Below, in pieces: positions 1-8,231 of a stretch of 64,000 nucleotides of DNA. Numbering within the stretch: the stretch's first letter is position 1; each line of letters begins with the position of its first letter. Made by a program: the position numbers and the translations under genes. Location: NCBI GenBank assembly GCA_025454175.1, contig JALOOX010000018.1, forward strand, positions 1-64,000, given 5' to 3'. Source of the stretch: Syntrophobacteraceae bacterium (GTDB lineage Bacteria > Desulfobacterota > Syntrophobacteria > Syntrophobacterales > Syntrophobacteraceae). Under the pieces are notes generated by a model. It did not search any database. It was not told the DNA's origin and saw nothing but the letters and a program-made list of their open reading frames with translations.

Positions 1-10
1 CGATTCGATC

Positions 11-399
11 TCACGGGCCTTTTGTTTTCCCCCTCTCCCCCGATTTTGGGGGAGAGGGTCGGGGTGAGGGGGACGCCTCATTCAGCACCGTCAGCACAGC
101 CTGCAACACCCCCTCCATTTTCTCGAAAACCTCGTTATTCCAAAATCTCAGGATCTTGTACCCCTGGCTCTCCAGGAAAAGCGATCGCTTTTTGTCCTCT
201 TCGACGTTTTCAGCGTGCTGCCCGCCATCCAGCTCCACGATGAGGCGAAAATCGAGACAAACAAAATCGACGATAAACGGTGCAATGGGGTGCTGCCGGC
301 GAAACTGAATCCGGAAAGACGCCTGCCGCGCACATGGTTCCAGAAAACCCTTTCAGCTTAGGTCTGGCTCCTTCGCAGCTCTCTGGCCCTTTGCTTCAT
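11..399 (-). pseudogene. Broken DUF559 (Vsr-like) endonuclease-domain gene
   Basis: Reading the minus strand from the ATG at 397-399 gives an N-terminus typical of DUF559 proteins (MKQRARELRRSQT), then a TAA at 358-360 where the family usually has an Asp. The same frame continues with AERVFWNHVRGRRLSGFSF. Near 300 the homology jumps to another frame (RRQHPIAPFIVDFVCLDFRLI), consistent with one lost base. The core ELDGGQH nuclease-like motif is intact. The last residues run into a C/G-rich repeat. DUF559 proteins are small PD-(D/E)XK/Vsr-like proteins of unclear role, often beside palindromic repeats as here. With a nonsense codon and a frameshift it is very likely inactive. Confidence 0.8.
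31..58. repeat. Inverted repeat, 11-bp arms (CCCTCTCCCCC / GGGGGAGAGGG)
   Basis: The arms at 31-41 and 48-58 are perfect complements around a 6-nt loop, followed by a GTCGGGGTGAGGGGG tail. This is a common intergenic palindrome type found next to DUF559 genes. It overlaps the 3' end of the broken DUF559 gene. Confidence 0.7.
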
Positions 400-416
400 C
401 GACACCCCTCACCCTG

Positions 417-440
417 CCCTCTCCCCTCGAGGGGAGAGGG
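417..440. repeat. Perfect 24-bp palindrome (CCCTCTCCCC-TCGA-GGGGAGAGGG)
   Basis: The arms at 417-426 and 431-440 are perfect complements and the TCGA centre is itself palindromic. A related imperfect copy (CTCTCCC...GGGGAGAG) lies near 480-500. It belongs to the same repeat family as 31-58 and sits on the other side of the broken DUF559 gene. Confidence 0.7.
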
Positions 441-580
441 TCTTCCCGGTCCGGACGGCCTCCCTCTTTACCGGCACCTCTCTCCCTGCCAGGGGAGAGG
501 GTTCTTCAGTTGCAGTGGAGCTCGGATCGCGGGAACCTGGCCCAGTACGCCCAGGCGGAAATGATCATCCGGATCGGCCA

Positions 581-604
581 GCTCCCAAGCTCGAGCTTGG
601 GAGC
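581..604. repeat. Perfect 24-bp palindrome (GCTCCCAAGC-TCGA-GCTTGGGAGC)
   Basis: The whole 24-bp segment equals its own reverse complement and has the same TCGA centre as the palindrome at 417-440 but different arms. There is no T-tract, so a terminator role is not supported. Confidence 0.7.
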
Positions 605-968
605 CAGCAAGCGGTTAAGGACTTGCGCCCGGCGGTACTAGAGTGCAACCCGCTGAATTTTTTGGCTAAAAGCTGACATCTAATGTCCAATGGCTCAGCT
701 GAGGTGAAAGGAAGCGCCGGGGAGGGGGAGAGCGCTCCCTGGGCGCGGTCGGGAGGCTCCCCGATATGGCGGAAGATCGGTTTCCCTGCTTGCCCTGAGA
801 CCGGCCGGGCACGGCAGCTCCCTTTATCCTCGACAGCCGTCCTGAACGATGAAAAGCGCCGGGGCTGGCGCTGCCCAGGGACCGATCAGACTCCAGCCCC
901 GGGAATCGGTACGGCTTCGCGGAATAGGAAGTCCATCTCGTCACTAATAAGATATCCATTCCATCACC

Positions 969-1001
969 CGTCATGCCGGCATTTCTTAAACCGGCATGAC
1001 G
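969..1001. repeat. Stem-loop with perfect 11-bp arms (CGTCATGCCGG)
   Basis: The arms at 969-979 and 991-1001 flank an 11-nt loop. It lies about 50 bp downstream of the aldolase stop codon, so it could protect or end that transcript, but no U-run follows on either strand. Part of the arm (GTCATGCCG) recurs near 17077 next to the same dispersed repeat. Confidence 0.6.
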
Positions 1002-1012
1002 GCACCAGCGGC

Positions 1013-1036
1013 GGACACTCTATTGGAGTGAGTTGT
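1013..1036. repeat. Dispersed short repeat, copy A
   Basis: The segment GGACACTCTATTGG followed by two differing bases and TGAGTTGT is found again at 17087-17110. Both copies are preceded by a GTCATGCCG motif and by CGTCACT further upstream. It looks like the end of a small mobile or REP-like element. Confidence 0.55.
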
Positions 1037-1053
1037 GCCAGGCTCGAAACCGC

Positions 1054-2187
1054 CTACAAGAGGCCCCAGACGGTCTCGGCCAGGCCAATGGACCGGGTGG
1101 CCTCGAACAGCCTGAGGGCTTCCTCGCAGGCATGCTCCGAGATGCGCTTCTTGTAGCCGGTGGAGAGAGCATTGAATCGGGGCGCAAAGGCCTTGTTGGC
1201 ATTCTTGATGTTCCCGCCCGTGTTGTTCGTCTCCACCGCCCAGCTCCACATCTCCTGCCAGAGCTCGTCCGGAACGCCACGGTACGGTCTCTTGATGTAC
1301 TCCCGCTTTTCGTTGGTGATGGCATTGCCGTTCTGATTCATGCCCAGTCCAAACGAAATGTTCTGCCAGAGGGTCCCCACATTGCCCTTGCGGATTCCAT
1401 ACTGGATGAAGGAGGAGATCTTCTCCAGGGAAGTGCCCGTGATTCCGTGCTGAGCGATATCCACCGACCATGGCTGGATGGCGTTCCAGATGTCCCGGGT
1501 CAGGTCCAGCTGAATGCCTTCGTGAGCGGTCCCGAAATAGGTCCCGTGAATGGAGCCGTTGTTGATGGCCAGAAGGTTGGGTCGAATTCCCTTCTTGTCC
1601 AGCTCTCCGATGAACCATCTGGCTTCCTCCGGCTGAGTGAAACCCTCGGCGCTGCCGCTCTTGGCTCCGATTTCACCGAGCTCGACCTCGAGGTTCAGAC
1701 CCCTCTCGATGATTGGCCTCGCCAGCTCCGAAGTGGCGGCCAGGTTCTTGTCATTCTCCATGTGAGAGGCATCGATGGCGAACGATGTGAAGCCGGCTTC
1801 CATCTCGTCGCCGATCAGCTTGCGAACGCCTTCCACATCCTCGGGCTTTTTAACCGTGATGTGATCGCCATGAATGGCGAAGGGAACCTCCGTATTGCCC
1901 AGCCTCTCGTTCTCCTGAACAATGAAATCGACGAAGGAATGCGGCGTGAATTCCGTGTAGCTCAGCTCGGACTTGGCGATCTCGTACATGACGGGGGCTC
2001 CGGCGGCCATGGACGCCACCACGATGCCTTCGACGGGAAGCCTGCATCGAATGTTGACGGCCATGATCATGGCGTCATGCTGCCTGGCGGCCTGAATCAG
2101 GGCCCTGCCGTTCACGAGGGGCGCCAGCGAGTTGGGGAATCGAGCCTTCACGTTCTCGGGGCGAATATCCTTCTTCATGGAAAACAT
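1054..2187 (-). CDS. Class II fructose-bisphosphate aldolase family protein
   Basis: The 377-aa protein has the features of zinc-dependent class II aldolases, which cleave fructose-1,6-bisphosphate (or a related ketose bisphosphate) into two triose phosphates in glycolysis and gluconeogenesis. Visible family motifs are IHGDH (about 105-109, zinc-site His), DASHM (139-143), LEVELGEIG (166-174), NNGSIHGTY (209-217) and QHGITGTS (246-253). The start at 2187 is preceded by a strong AAAGGAGG. An alternative ATG lies three codons in. It is the last gene of a minus-strand run, 264 bp below the pseudokinase gene, and may have its own promoter. The exact sugar specificity (FBP, tagatose-BP or other) cannot be read from the sequence. 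Confidence 0.85.
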   Translation of the reverse strand: MFSMKKDIRPENVKARFPNSLAPLVNGRALIQAARQHDAMIMAVNIRCRLPVEGIVVASMAAGAPVMYEIAKSELSYTEFTPHSFVDFIVQENERLGNTEVPFAIHGDHITVKKPEDVEGVRKLIGDEMEAGFTSFAIDASHMENDKNLAATSELARPIIERGLNLEVELGEIGAKSGSAEGFTQPEEARWFIGELDKKGIRPNLLAINNGSIHGTYFGTAHEGIQLDLTRDIWNAIQPWSVDIAQHGITGTSLEKISSFIQYGIRKGNVGTLWQNISFGLGMNQNGNAITNEKREYIKRPYRGVPDELWQEMWSWAVETNNTGGNIKNANKAFAPRFNALSTGYKKRISEHACEEALRLFEATRSIGLAETVWGLL

Positions 2188-2323
2188 GGTCTCCTCCTTT
2201 CGGGATTGATGAGCACCGACCTGATGGGGTCCAGGCCGCTGAAGCGTACCTTAACCAAGCGATCAGCATGCGGGGCCTCGTCGCATGAACCCCACGATGG
2301 ATGAGCCAGCGGTTTGCGTGTTA

Positions 2324-2339
2324 GCGGTCAAAGGACCGC
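2324..2339. other. Small hairpin between pseudokinase and aldolase genes
   Basis: GCGGTC and GACCGC pair around a 4-nt loop (AAAG). It lies in the 264-bp gap upstream of the aldolase. There is no good U-tract on the minus strand, so it is only a possible attenuation or processing site. Confidence 0.3.
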
Positions 2340-2451
2340 AAAGTTAGTCGATTTTAGATTTTCGGCGTTGAAAGCGCAAGGGGCAATGGCGCCAACGGAG
2401 CCAATGACGATGAGGTTTGAGCGGGAAGGGCATGCCGTTTCGGGAGTACTT

Positions 2452-4089
2452 TTACGCGGCTTTGGCCTGGATCATGAACTCCGCGTAGGTTCCGTCCTTG
2501 GGGGGCTGGATTTCGTGGTAAAAGGGTTTTTCGAGAAACAGGGCCACCTGGGTGGCACTTCGCCATCGTTTCATGGGGTCGCATTCCAGGCAGTTCATGA
2601 TGAGCTCGTTCAGCTGATCCGGGATCTCCGGTCTCCACACCTTGGGAGGGGTCGGATACTGCTCGCAGTGCTGGATCTCGTATTCCTCGTAGGATGACGC
2701 GCTGAACGCGGGAACACCGGTGAGCATCTCGTAGAAGATGGCTCCAAATTGATAAAGGTCGGTAAACACCGGCGGTTTGCGTCGCGCCAGATACGTCTTG
2801 AACTGCTCGGGAGCTCGGTAGGCCAGGAACGGGAGGGGCAGTTTGCGAACGGATGTGTCCGCGGGATTGGCCTTCTGCAGCAAGCTCCAGAGGCCGGAAT
2901 TGTAGATCTTCACGATGGGCTTTCGGTCGTGGAGCAGAACCCGGGACGGCCTCAGATCCAGATGAAAGATGTTTCGCACCTCGTCATCGAGACCCTTGTG
3001 CAGATGGAGATCGCCCAGCGCCTCGAGGAGCCGGTGGGCGATGAACACGGCGAGGCGGATGGGAAATGGACGCCCGCCCGTGAGGAGGTCCACGAGGGAG
3101 ATGGGCAGGTTCTCACGAACGATGAAGAAGAGGTCGTCCCAATGGGCCAGGTCCAAAACCTTCACCACGTGGGCCGACGTGGTCATGCGCTGCGCATGGA
3201 CCCATTCACCGAGCGTTCTGGGGCAGATGGACCGGTTGAACGGGGCGGCAAGAGTCTGGCCTGCAAAGCGTCTGCCGCTCTTCTCCTCCTCCAGCTCAAA
3301 GACCATTGAAGTGAGGCCGATGTGGAGCGGGTGCAGGATCCTGTAGACGTGGCCGTCGCCGGTGACAGGCGTTCCCTTCCCGTCCCTCCAGGACTGGATG
3401 GTCCTTCCGAGCAGCCCGCTGATGGAAGACTCGTCCAGCGATGCGATGGACTCGGCAACAAAATCCTTCCCGATGCCAGGAGGTGAGATGCCGACACTCT
3501 TAGCCTCCTGCCGGGGTCGCGTCACCGCGGTTTCGCGGGCGGCGTGCCTGATGCCGGACTTTCTGTTGGTCTGAGAGCATTTTGTGATCTTGAGAAGAAT
3601 CTTGTGCTTCAGATCCGCCGGGATGTCCGGCTCGTTGTACACCAGGTTGTAGTAGTGAATCGCCTGGTCCCATTCCTCAAGAAATGACGCGCAGTCCCCA
3701 CATCGTTCCCAGATATCCAGCACACGGTATCCAACGGCCGCGGCCCGTTTGAACTCCAGGATCGCTTCGTGGTAGAACCGCCCATCCATGAGTGCCAGGC
3801 CGTACTGAAAGATCTGCTCCCCACTCTGACTTTCGAAGGAAGGCTCATCGGGAGACTCTTCCGGGACAGCTTCCTCGCCGGGCTCCGTTGCCCCCATGTG
3901 CTCCAGCGTCGCCAGGATGTCTGATGTGAGCTCCAGTCGCTCCGTTTCGGGCAGGTCGCTCTGCTCGATCTCCCTCAAAAGCTCCTGGAGTATTTCAACG
4001 GCGCCGTCCTTGATTCCCTGCTCATGGTAAAGGCGTGCTTCGGTAAGCCGCTCACGGTATTGGGCCATGGCCTCTGTGGACATTGTCAC
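2452..4089 (-). CDS. TPR-protein kinase fold protein, probable pseudokinase
   Basis: The 545-aa protein has a helical N-terminus with TPR-like helices (about 91-170) and a eukaryotic-type Ser/Thr kinase fold from about 245 to 520. The catalytic-loop equivalent reads HLDLRPSRVLL (376-386): the Asp is kept but the Asn is Arg. The Mg-binding DFG is replaced by NSG (about 397-399), and the strand that normally carries the ATP-anchoring Lys reads FAGQTL. The YRAPEQF (424-430) and DLYQFGAIFYEMLTG segments are kept. These losses predict a catalytically dead scaffold, though this is inference. It is the distal gene of the run containing the CheW-like, MglA, MglB and DUF4388 genes, so a role in the same signalling complex is likely. 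Confidence 0.75.
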   Translation of the reverse strand: MTMSTEAMAQYRERLTEARLYHEQGIKDGAVEILQELLREIEQSDLPETERLELTSDILATLEHMGATEPGEEAVPEESPDEPSFESQSGEQIFQYGLALMDGRFYHEAILEFKRAAAVGYRVLDIWERCGDCASFLEEWDQAIHYYNLVYNEPDIPADLKHKILLKITKCSQTNRKSGIRHAARETAVTRPRQEAKSVGISPPGIGKDFVAESIASLDESSISGLLGRTIQSWRDGKGTPVTGDGHVYRILHPLHIGLTSMVFELEEEKSGRRFAGQTLAAPFNRSICPRTLGEWVHAQRMTTSAHVVKVLDLAHWDDLFFIVRENLPISLVDLLTGGRPFPIRLAVFIAHRLLEALGDLHLHKGLDDEVRNIFHLDLRPSRVLLHDRKPIVKIYNSGLWSLLQKANPADTSVRKLPLPFLAYRAPEQFKTYLARRKPPVFTDLYQFGAIFYEMLTGVPAFSASSYEEYEIQHCEQYPTPPKVWRPEIPDQLNELIMNCLECDPMKRWRSATQVALFLEKPFYHEIQPPKDGTYAEFMIQAKAA

Positions 4090-4186
4090 TCCGTAAAGAT
4101 TTCAGGAAGCGCACCCGGATGATTCGGAAGCGGCCAAATCTGATGGTCCACTGCTGTCGCCCGGGATTCGGCGGGAGCGGTCGTGA

Positions 4187-5869
4187 TCAGTGTCGAGTCT
4201 CCTCCTGGTGCATCATTTCCAGCAGTTGGTCGACGTGGAGAACCTGGACCTCTTCCCCCCTGTCCAGATGAATCCGCCCGAGGATCGCGGAGGAATCCGA
4301 CGTGAGTTCAATGGTCTCCGTCATCAGATCGACGCTGCCGGACTCGGACCAGATGATCCCATGCTGCTTTCCATTGCTGACCAGCACGGCCCCCTTGACG
4401 TCATCGGGCACCGGTTCGGCGATGTTCAGGCCGTTGAAGTACACGGGCATGAACTGATAAGCCTTGAGAGCTCCCGCGGGGAGCCCGATCCAGGTTCCGA
4501 ACAGCCCCGCCTTGATGCCCTTGAAAAACGGCTTGAAGTCCTTGAGGAGTCCGTAACCTTTCCTTGAAATGCTCATCATCTTCTTCCCGTTGATGGGCTG
4601 TACCTTGACGACATTCGCCGAAAGGACCGCATACCGTCGACCCGCCAGGGTGATGAGGCAGACCTGCTCGCGCTGCATCCTTTTCGGGGAAGGAGCCGCG
4701 CTTGTGTCTGCACTGGGACGCCCCGCGGATTCTGCCGCGACGCCGAATCTGCCTTCATGTGGGCTGCCCTCGGCAACCGAATCATCACCTTTGAACTGAA
4801 GGCCTTTTTCATGGGCCAGGGCGGTCATTTGAGACCAGAGGGACTCCTGGGTACGCATCGATGCGACCTGCTGCTCCAGGCTCAACCGCACGGACTTGAT
4901 TCTGTTCGTCAAGGGAGCCAGCGTCGGTTTGGAAACAAGGATTTCCTCCAGCTGGAAGAGGCGGTGGTTGACATCCTGAAGGCCCAGCAGCGTGGTTTTC
5001 AAATGGTGACCCGAATGCTCGATCCATCGGCCAAGATCCTCGGCTCCCCCCTCGAAGGCGGGCAATGCACCGCCGGCCGTGGCCTCTCCCGAAGCGGCGA
5101 ATTCAGATTCCGTGGCCGCGCCGGCCGCCGTGAATGCAATACCCGGCCGGCTCTCCTTCTGAATCTGTGCATTCCTTATGGCCTGAACCCGGGCGATGAG
5201 CGCCTTTAGCTCGGATCGATCTCCGGAGGAAATCCCGTCTTTGCCGATGAGAAGGAACCTCTTGAGCAGCCCCTGGGCCTCCCTCATAACCTCGATGAGC
5301 TGGGGAGAAATGGTGTCCGGCCGCACCGACACCCGCTGAAGGACAGCTTTCATGATCTTGTAGAGGGATTCCGTCTCGGGCATCTTCAGGCAATAAGGTT
5401 CAAGCTTTGCCAGCACTTCGCCCAGGGCGGCGACGTTTGGAGACGAGAAATCCCAGTCGAAGCTGAGGTAGGAGGCCTGAAACGATTCGATGAGCTGTTC
5501 CAGTTCGTCGGGGGGCTCGACGGGGGATTCCAGCACCAGCGTGAGCTCGTCGGCTTCGTTTGAAGCCATGTCTTCAGCCTGAACCGCCCGCACCTCCACC
5601 GTCGATTCAATTGGGGAAGGAACCTGGCCGAGGGTGATCTCACCGGGTGCGGATTCCACCAGAACGGGAGCCGCGGCGGGCGTGTCGGAGACAATGGGTT
5701 TGGGCTGTTCAACCTCCATGGAAGGAGGCGCGGACTGAACCTTTATTTCAGCGTCGTTTCCCAGGGGAATGAACAGGTTGTCTATTTCCTTCTCGATTTC
5801 GAGCTCGAAAGTCCGGATGTCGAGCTCCAACCCGTTCTGTGCGCTCTCGTTGGCTTTAGCGTCTAACAT
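4187..5869 (-). CDS. Uncharacterised protein with CheW-like C-terminus
   Basis: The 560-aa protein has no clear overall family. Residues 1-110 are acidic and Pro/Ala-rich (probably disordered), 120-230 and 290-350 are helical, and about 395-560 resembles a CheW-type scaffold fold: it begins with REQVCLITLAGRRYAVLSANV and ends with GRIHLDRGEEVQVLHVDQLLE, the two strands usually recognisable in CheW domains. No chemotaxis receptor or CheA is in the window. The gene lies 85 bp downstream of mglA and 97 bp upstream of the pseudokinase on the same strand. It may be an adaptor linking the GTPase to the pseudokinase. The CheW assignment is tentative. Confidence 0.55.
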   Translation of the reverse strand: MLDAKANESAQNGLELDIRTFELEIEKEIDNLFIPLGNDAEIKVQSAPPSMEVEQPKPIVSDTPAAAPVLVESAPGEITLGQVPSPIESTVEVRAVQAEDMASNEADELTLVLESPVEPPDELEQLIESFQASYLSFDWDFSSPNVAALGEVLAKLEPYCLKMPETESLYKIMKAVLQRVSVRPDTISPQLIEVMREAQGLLKRFLLIGKDGISSGDRSELKALIARVQAIRNAQIQKESRPGIAFTAAGAATESEFAASGEATAGGALPAFEGGAEDLGRWIEHSGHHLKTTLLGLQDVNHRLFQLEEILVSKPTLAPLTNRIKSVRLSLEQQVASMRTQESLWSQMTALAHEKGLQFKGDDSVAEGSPHEGRFGVAAESAGRPSADTSAAPSPKRMQREQVCLITLAGRRYAVLSANVVKVQPINGKKMMSISRKGYGLLKDFKPFFKGIKAGLFGTWIGLPAGALKAYQFMPVYFNGLNIAEPVPDDVKGAVLVSNGKQHGIIWSESGSVDLMTETIELTSDSSAILGRIHLDRGEEVQVLHVDQLLEMMHQEETRH

Positions 5870-5954
5870 GTCCTGTTCCTCTTGTGGTGAGCTGATGATC
5901 TGATCTTTTCACTAAGGGTCTGTATGATGAAGTGGCGCATCATGCCACGGTCTT

Positions 5955-6572
5955 TCACCTGACCTCGCCGCGGACTTTTTGAATAACGCCTTTCACGGTG
6001 AGCTTGCTGATTTCCCTGAGCGTCTCGTAAACCCCGACTCCCTTGACCGCGCTGGCCTCGAAGGTCGGCACCTTCAAATCGCGGTTCAGATCTTCCTCCA
6101 TTTCCTCGACGGTCAAAAGAGGCACATTGGAGCTGGCGAGGTCCCGCTTATTGTACTGAAGCACAAGGGGAACCTGATGGATGTCCAACCCCTCATCCTG
6201 AAGGTTCTCTTCGAGGTTTCTCAGGCTTTCGATATTCTTCTGCCGCTGGATGCGCAAGGAATCCGACACGAAGACAACACCGTCCACCCCTCGCAGGACG
6301 AGCTTCCGGGTTGTGTTGTACATGACCTGTCCCGGGACCGTATAAAGCTGAATCCTGATACTCAGGTTGAGAATTTTTCCCAGGCTGAGCGGGAGAAAAT
6401 CGAAGAAGAGCGTGCGGTCGCCTTTGGTGTCGATGGTGACCATCTTTCCACAGACCTGCTTGGACATGGACTCGTGCACCAGCAGAAGATTGGTGGTCTT
6501 TCCACCTCTGCCCGGTCCGTAGTAGACGATCTTTGCCTGTATCTCTTTCTTGCCCAGGTCTATAAATGCCAC
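5955..6572 (-). CDS. mglA: MglA-family Ras-like GTPase
   Basis: The 205-aa cytoplasmic GTPase has Walker A GPGRGGKTT (19-27), the conserved TKGDRTLFFDFLP switch region (49-61), VPGQVMYNTTRKLVLRGVDGVVFVSDS and the guanine-specificity motif NKRD (141-144). MglA is a molecular switch for gliding and polarity in Myxococcus and occurs in many non-gliding bacteria. Its GTPase-activating partner is a Roadblock protein; here that gene (6560-6976) overlaps the mglA start by 13 bp, suggesting translational coupling. The intact GTP-binding motifs argue that it is active. What output it controls is not shown. Confidence 0.9.
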   Translation of the reverse strand: MAFIDLGKKEIQAKIVYYGPGRGGKTTNLLLVHESMSKQVCGKMVTIDTKGDRTLFFDFLPLSLGKILNLSIRIQLYTVPGQVMYNTTRKLVLRGVDGVVFVSDSLRIQRQKNIESLRNLEENLQDEGLDIHQVPLVLQYNKRDLASSNVPLLTVEEMEEDLNRDLKVPTFEASAVKGVGVYETLREISKLTVKGVIQKVRGEVR

Positions 6573-6976
6573 CGCTCGTTTCCTTCTTTTGAGCTCAGAA
6601 TAGCCGTGAGCTGGTCAATCGCATTGGTCGATCGCAACCGGATCAGCCCCAGGGAGACATTGTCATCGAAGAAGGTGATGATGATGTGGTTGTCTCCGAG
6701 CTTGCTGAAATGAATGTTGGTTTTGTCACCCTTGTGGAAGAGCAGCGAGAAATCCGTTTCACCAACGAGACGGGCGATTTCCGCCGTGGCTGCGAAGTTT
6801 GCGGCCAGAAGCACTGCAAGGGAAAGGATGTCGGTTACCTCGAGGGTTCCCTGCTCCACGATGAGATTGCCAGATTGATCAACGATGATGACATGTTGGG
6901 CGCCGGCTTCGATCAGGTCTCGCTGGATGATGCCTTCCAGCCTCTCGGTCTTCTCTCTGGTCAGGACTAGGTTCAT
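6560..6976 (-). CDS. Roadblock/LC7 protein (MglB-like GAP)
   Basis: The 138-aa single-domain Roadblock/LC7 protein shows the family pattern VIIVDQSGNLIVEQG near the N-terminus and an alpha-beta core ending in LGLIRLRSTNAIDQLTAIL. In characterised pairs MglB dimers bind MglA and stimulate GTP hydrolysis. The gene overlaps mglA by 13 bp. The start at 6976 has a weak AAGGTAG upstream. The 191-bp gap above it may carry a promoter, but no clear one was seen. Confidence 0.85.
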   Translation of the reverse strand: MNLVLTREKTERLEGIIQRDLIEAGAQHVIIVDQSGNLIVEQGTLEVTDILSLAVLLAANFAATAEIARLVGETDFSLLFHKGDKTNIHFSKLGDNHIIITFFDDNVSLGLIRLRSTNAIDQLTAILSSKEGNERWHL

Positions 6977-7167
6977 TACCCATTCTACCTTTTCGGATGA
7001 GATTAGGATGCGTGCTTGCTGCCAGTAGGCCTTTTTGGCATCCCAGCCAGATTGAAGATGCCAGAATCGCTTTGCCCCTCCTTATCGGCAGAACACCTGG
7101 AATACATTATGATTCCGTTCCGGAAAAATCAGTAAAGGGGATTTGCGATATAAGCTCCAACCATGCA

Positions 7168-8028
7168 TCAGGAGCACATGTCCTCGTCGCGGAGGCGCAA
7201 TGACTCCACCATCAGATGCTCGATGGGCTTGTCAATGGTTGTCGGCGGAGAGGTGCCGAAGGGGAGGGTTTCAAAGCTCCCGCTGTCCCAGCTCAGGATT
7301 TCGTAGACGGCCTCCTCCCCGGAATGATTGTCGGTTTCGGCATGTATGACTTCGCCGGACCTGATGAAGATCGTGCCGGAGCCTGTGGGTGCTCCGACCT
7401 GGAGGCGAAGATCGGACCTGGAATGGCAGAAGATTTGGATCACCTCGGCGAGGCCGACGCAGTTGACCGTTCCGTCGAAGCCCGAGGGAGCCGTATCGGT
7501 GGAGGCAGTGGGCGGCTGGCTCTCCAGTGTCGTTCCTGAAACCTTGGCCCCGTCCAGGATTGCGCCCCGAAGGTTGGCCATGCGCAGGTTCGCACGGGAG
7601 AGGTCTGCATTCCGCAGAATGGCGCCTTCGAGGTTGGCGCCTTCCAGGTCGGCCCCCTCGAGAAGGGCGCCCTCCAGGTTGACCTTGATGAGAATGGCTC
7701 CCACGAGTCTTGCGCCGTGAAGGCTGGCCCCGCGCAGATTTGCCCGCCTGAGATTCCCCCCGGTGATTTTGGTATAGTTGAGGTCGGCTCCTTCGAGGTT
7801 CGTGCCGACGATGCTGGCTCCGTCCAGGTTCGATCTCTCGAGATTGGCCCCTTTGAGATTGGCGCCGCTCAGATTCGAGTGGGACAGATTGGTGTGATTG
7901 AGATCGGCTCCGGCCAGCCAGCCTGCGTTGGACAGGTCGATTCTCGAAAGGTCCACGCCCTGGAGACAGACAGGTCCTCTTCCGGAGATGACCGCCACGA
8001 GGATTTGTTCACGACTCAGCTCAGCCAT
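7168..8028 (-). CDS. Pentapeptide-repeat protein with C-terminal DUF4388 (PATAN) domain
   Basis: In this 286-aa protein residues about 22-165 are uninterrupted pentapeptide repeats of the A(N/D)LxG type, predicted to form a right-handed beta-helix. Residues about 185-275 match the DUF4388/PATAN pattern (LAEVIQIFCHSRSDLRLQV, GTIFIRSGEVIHAET, GEEAVYEILSWDSGSFET). DUF4388 is common in delta-proteobacterial and cyanobacterial signalling proteins beside MglA/MglB-type GTPases. It is the first gene of the minus-strand signalling run. The start has GGGGA upstream. The role of the repeat helix is unknown; it may act as a scaffold. Confidence 0.8.
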   Translation of the reverse strand: MAELSREQILVAVISGRGPVCLQGVDLSRIDLSNAGWLAGADLNHTNLSHSNLSGANLKGANLERSNLDGASIVGTNLEGADLNYTKITGGNLRRANLRGASLHGARLVGAILIKVNLEGALLEGADLEGANLEGAILRNADLSRANLRMANLRGAILDGAKVSGTTLESQPPTASTDTAPSGFDGTVNCVGLAEVIQIFCHSRSDLRLQVGAPTGSGTIFIRSGEVIHAETDNHSGEEAVYEILSWDSGSFETLPFGTSPPTTIDKPIEHLMVESLRLRDEDMCS

Positions 8029-8231
8029 TGGCCATTCCCCCTCAATTCAATGATGATCTGGAGACCGGCGGACCTTGCGGGCGAAACGGCCTCTCAGCAA
8101 TAATAGCTGTCATGGACAAATTCGGATTGAAGTGTTGGCGAGTCAAATTTAAAAATGCAGCGAATCGATGAAGTTGAGGACAATGGCTTCCGGGTGGTGG
8201 ATTCCGTGTCCACCCTTGTTTCTGGAGAATC

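Larger units (their letters stand above)
400..1053. other. Gene-free stretch with palindromic repeats
   Basis: No ORF here has recognisable homology or a convincing ribosome site. The stretch holds the palindromes at 417-440, 581-604 and 969-1001 and the short dispersed repeat at 1013-1036. It lies downstream of the aldolase gene and looks like accumulated repeat debris around the decayed DUF559 gene. Confidence 0.6.
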
